From Candidatus Cloacimonadota bacterium (GTDB lineage Bacteria > Cloacimonadota > Cloacimonadia > Cloacimonadales > TCS61), in assembly GCA_027064945.1 (NCBI GenBank), contig JAMOPB010000419.1:1-7992 (forward strand): a stretch of 7,992 bases of DNA. Reading direction: 5' to 3'. This document shows, in pieces, positions 7,371-7,992 of this stretch (positions within the stretch are counted from its first letter, which is position 1; every line of letters begins with the position of its first letter). The translations under genes were made by a program, and so were the position numbers. The notes under the pieces were generated by a model that saw nothing but the letters and a program-made list of their open reading frames with translations, did not search any database and was not told the origin of the DNA.

Positions 7371-7636
7371 TTTTATATAATTTTCTAAAAATTATGATTG
7401 TTTCTTTCCTTTCCTATTAATAATTTTCTTTTGAAAATTGCATCATATAGCAAACTTATTTTGATCAATCTATCTCAAAAATAAAGTAAGCATCTTAAAG
7501 TCAAATTTTTAATTTACTATATGTTTGGAATAAAAAATATCAAACGTAATTCAAAGTAATAGGATAAAATGAAAAGTAATCTAAAATAATAAAATGAAAA
7601 TAATGAACCCATAAGAACCAGATTTTGCTTTTTTTT
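7371..7636. other. AT-rich gene-free stretch upstream of the cysteine protein
   Basis: No coding gene is supported here. The stretch contains two small perfect dyads upstream of the - strand gene: ATAATTTT/AAAATTAT (7377-7384 and 7388-7395) and AATTTTC/GAAAATT (7422-7428 and 7433-7439). A weak - strand -10-like TATGAT lies at 7447-7442, with TTGATC 15 nt upstream (7468-7463). In such AT-rich DNA these may be chance. Farther out, 7563-7600 holds two imperfect copies of an ATAAAATGAAAA motif. A run of eight T lies at 7629-7636 without a convincing stem before it. Confidence 0.5.
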
Positions 7637-7666
7637 GTCCACGGATTGCACGAATAAACACGAATA
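7637..7666 (+). repeat. Interspersed repeat, copy 2
   Basis: Bases 7638-7665 are the inverted counterpart of 88-115 with one mismatch. The core reads CACGAAT twice, 10 nt apart, preceded by TCCACGGATTG. This copy opens the repeat mosaic that fills the right end of the window. It has the same orientation as the copy at 7959-7992. Confidence 0.75.
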
Positions 7667-7713
7667 ATTATTGATATAGCCATTATCATTGTTGAAATGC
7701 AGTATTTTCTATT

Positions 7714-7764
7714 GTAGCGCAACTTGCTAAGTTGCAGAAGATACAAGCTGGCAGCTTGTTCTAC
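7714..7764. repeat. Two-hairpin element closed by GTAG/CTAC
   Basis: Two adjacent hairpins of identical geometry but different sequence, each with a 7-bp stem and 3-nt loop. They are GCAACTT-GCT-AAGTTGC (7719-7735) and ACAAGCT-GGC-AGCTTGT (7743-7759). GTAG (7714-7717) and CTAC (7761-7764) can close them into a three-way fold. There is no T-run after it, so it is not a standard terminator. It resembles the small palindromic intergenic repeats of environmental genomes. Confidence 0.55.
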
Positions 7765-7886
7765 TTACTACTTTCTACTTACTACTTCTTGCTTCTCACA
7801 TTTCACTTGTTACTTGTCACTTCTCTCTCTTCACATTATACATTATACATTATCCATTATCCATTATCCATTATCCATTATACTTT
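7761..7886. repeat. Degenerate heptamer tandem array, 18 units
   Basis: The sequence divides into 18 consecutive 7-nt units without a phase break, from CTACTTA (7761-7767) to ATACTTT (7880-7886). The fourth base is C in all 18 units, the sixth is T in 17, and the second is always a pyrimidine. The unit drifts along the array: CTACTT-like at the left, TCACTTG-like in the middle, ATACATT then four exact ATCCATT units at the right. Because 7 is not a multiple of 3, stops are avoided in some frames and a spurious open frame runs through it (7732-7941), which I do not regard as a gene. Heptameric short tandemly repeated repetitive (STRR) sequences are known from filamentous cyanobacteria; any relation is not implied. 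Confidence 0.85.
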
Positions 7887-7896
7887 TGTATTAAAG

Positions 7897-7941
7897 GTCA
7901 TCCTGATTGATCCGACGCAGGATGATTTTATCGAAGGATGA
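7897..7941. repeat. TCATCCT/AGGATGA three-arm element
   Basis: TCATCCTG (7898-7905) is perfectly complementary to CAGGATGA (7918-7925). Its first seven bases are also complementary to AGGATGA at 7935-7941. One left arm can therefore pair with either of two right arms. The element is more GC-rich than its surroundings. From memory, similar GTCATCCTGA-type palindromic repeats occur between genes in many bacteria. There is no adjoining T-tract or gene that would make it a terminator. Confidence 0.6.
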
Positions 7942-7958
7942 AAATGTAACATTTTATT

Positions 7959-7992
7959 TATTCACGAATTACACAAATAAACACGAATATTT
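7959..7992 (+). repeat. Interspersed repeat, copy 3 (cut by window end)
   Basis: This is a more diverged copy of the repeat at 7637-7666 in the same orientation. It matches the inverted copy at 85-118 at about 29 of 34 bases, including AAACACGAATATTT at its right end. It may continue beyond the window. Confidence 0.65.

Noticed and set aside
7629..7636. Run of eight T as a possible terminator
   Set aside because: No stable stem precedes it and no gene reads into it on the + strand.
7761..7886. CRISPR array
   Set aside because: Units are 7 nt and contiguous with no spacers, and no cas genes are nearby.
7732..7941. 69-codon open frame with a repetitive Leu/Ser/Tyr/Ile-His protein
   Set aside because: It is the translation of the heptamer array and neighbouring repeats. 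Its 7-residue periodicity follows from the DNA repeat, and no start signal is present.

Overview
This window is about 8 kb of AT-rich DNA carrying a complete tripartite RND efflux operon on the + strand, one convergent gene on the - strand, and gene-free flanks built largely of short repeats. The genes point to a Gram-negative, didermic bacterium: an outer-membrane TolC-type channel, a lipoprotein adaptor and an RND pump. The TetR / TolC / lipoprotein adaptor / RND / PG0541-like gene set, the low GC and the type of intergenic repeat suggest the Bacteroidota/FCB side of the tree or a candidate phylum near it, such as Cloacimonadota. That placement is inference; there is no rRNA or other marker here.

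Layout. 1-292: no convincing gene; a five-unit heptamer array (26-60) and one copy of an interspersed repeat (85-118). 293-358: likely promoter/operator and ribosome binding site. 359-6791: one tight operon of five genes: TetR-type repressor, TolC-family channel, periplasmic adaptor lipoprotein, RND permease and a 100-residue PG0541-family protein. Gene junctions are between a 1-nt overlap and 9 nt, with no internal terminator seen. 6801-6846: a strong hairpin terminator shared with the convergent gene. 6872-7357 (- strand): a C_GCAxxG_C_C family cysteine protein. 7371-7636: AT-rich with no gene recognised. 7637-7992: a dense mosaic of several unrelated short repeat elements.

How the genes work together: the repressor probably controls its own operon through the dyads at 293-336. 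The permease exports substrate from the inner membrane/periplasm, the adaptor bridges the periplasm, and the TolC-like protein is the exit duct. The small last protein is a conserved but poorly understood partner of such pumps, with a predicted PII-like fold. Substrate cannot be deduced from sequence.

The most unusual part is the right flank. A 126-nt stretch (7761-7886) keeps an unbroken 7-nt period through 18 units with a C at the same position in every unit, even though the unit sequence drifts from CTACTT-like to ATCCATT-like. It sits among a two-hairpin element, a TCATCCT three-arm element and direct copies of a ~28-34-nt repeat whose inverted copy lies at the other end of the window.
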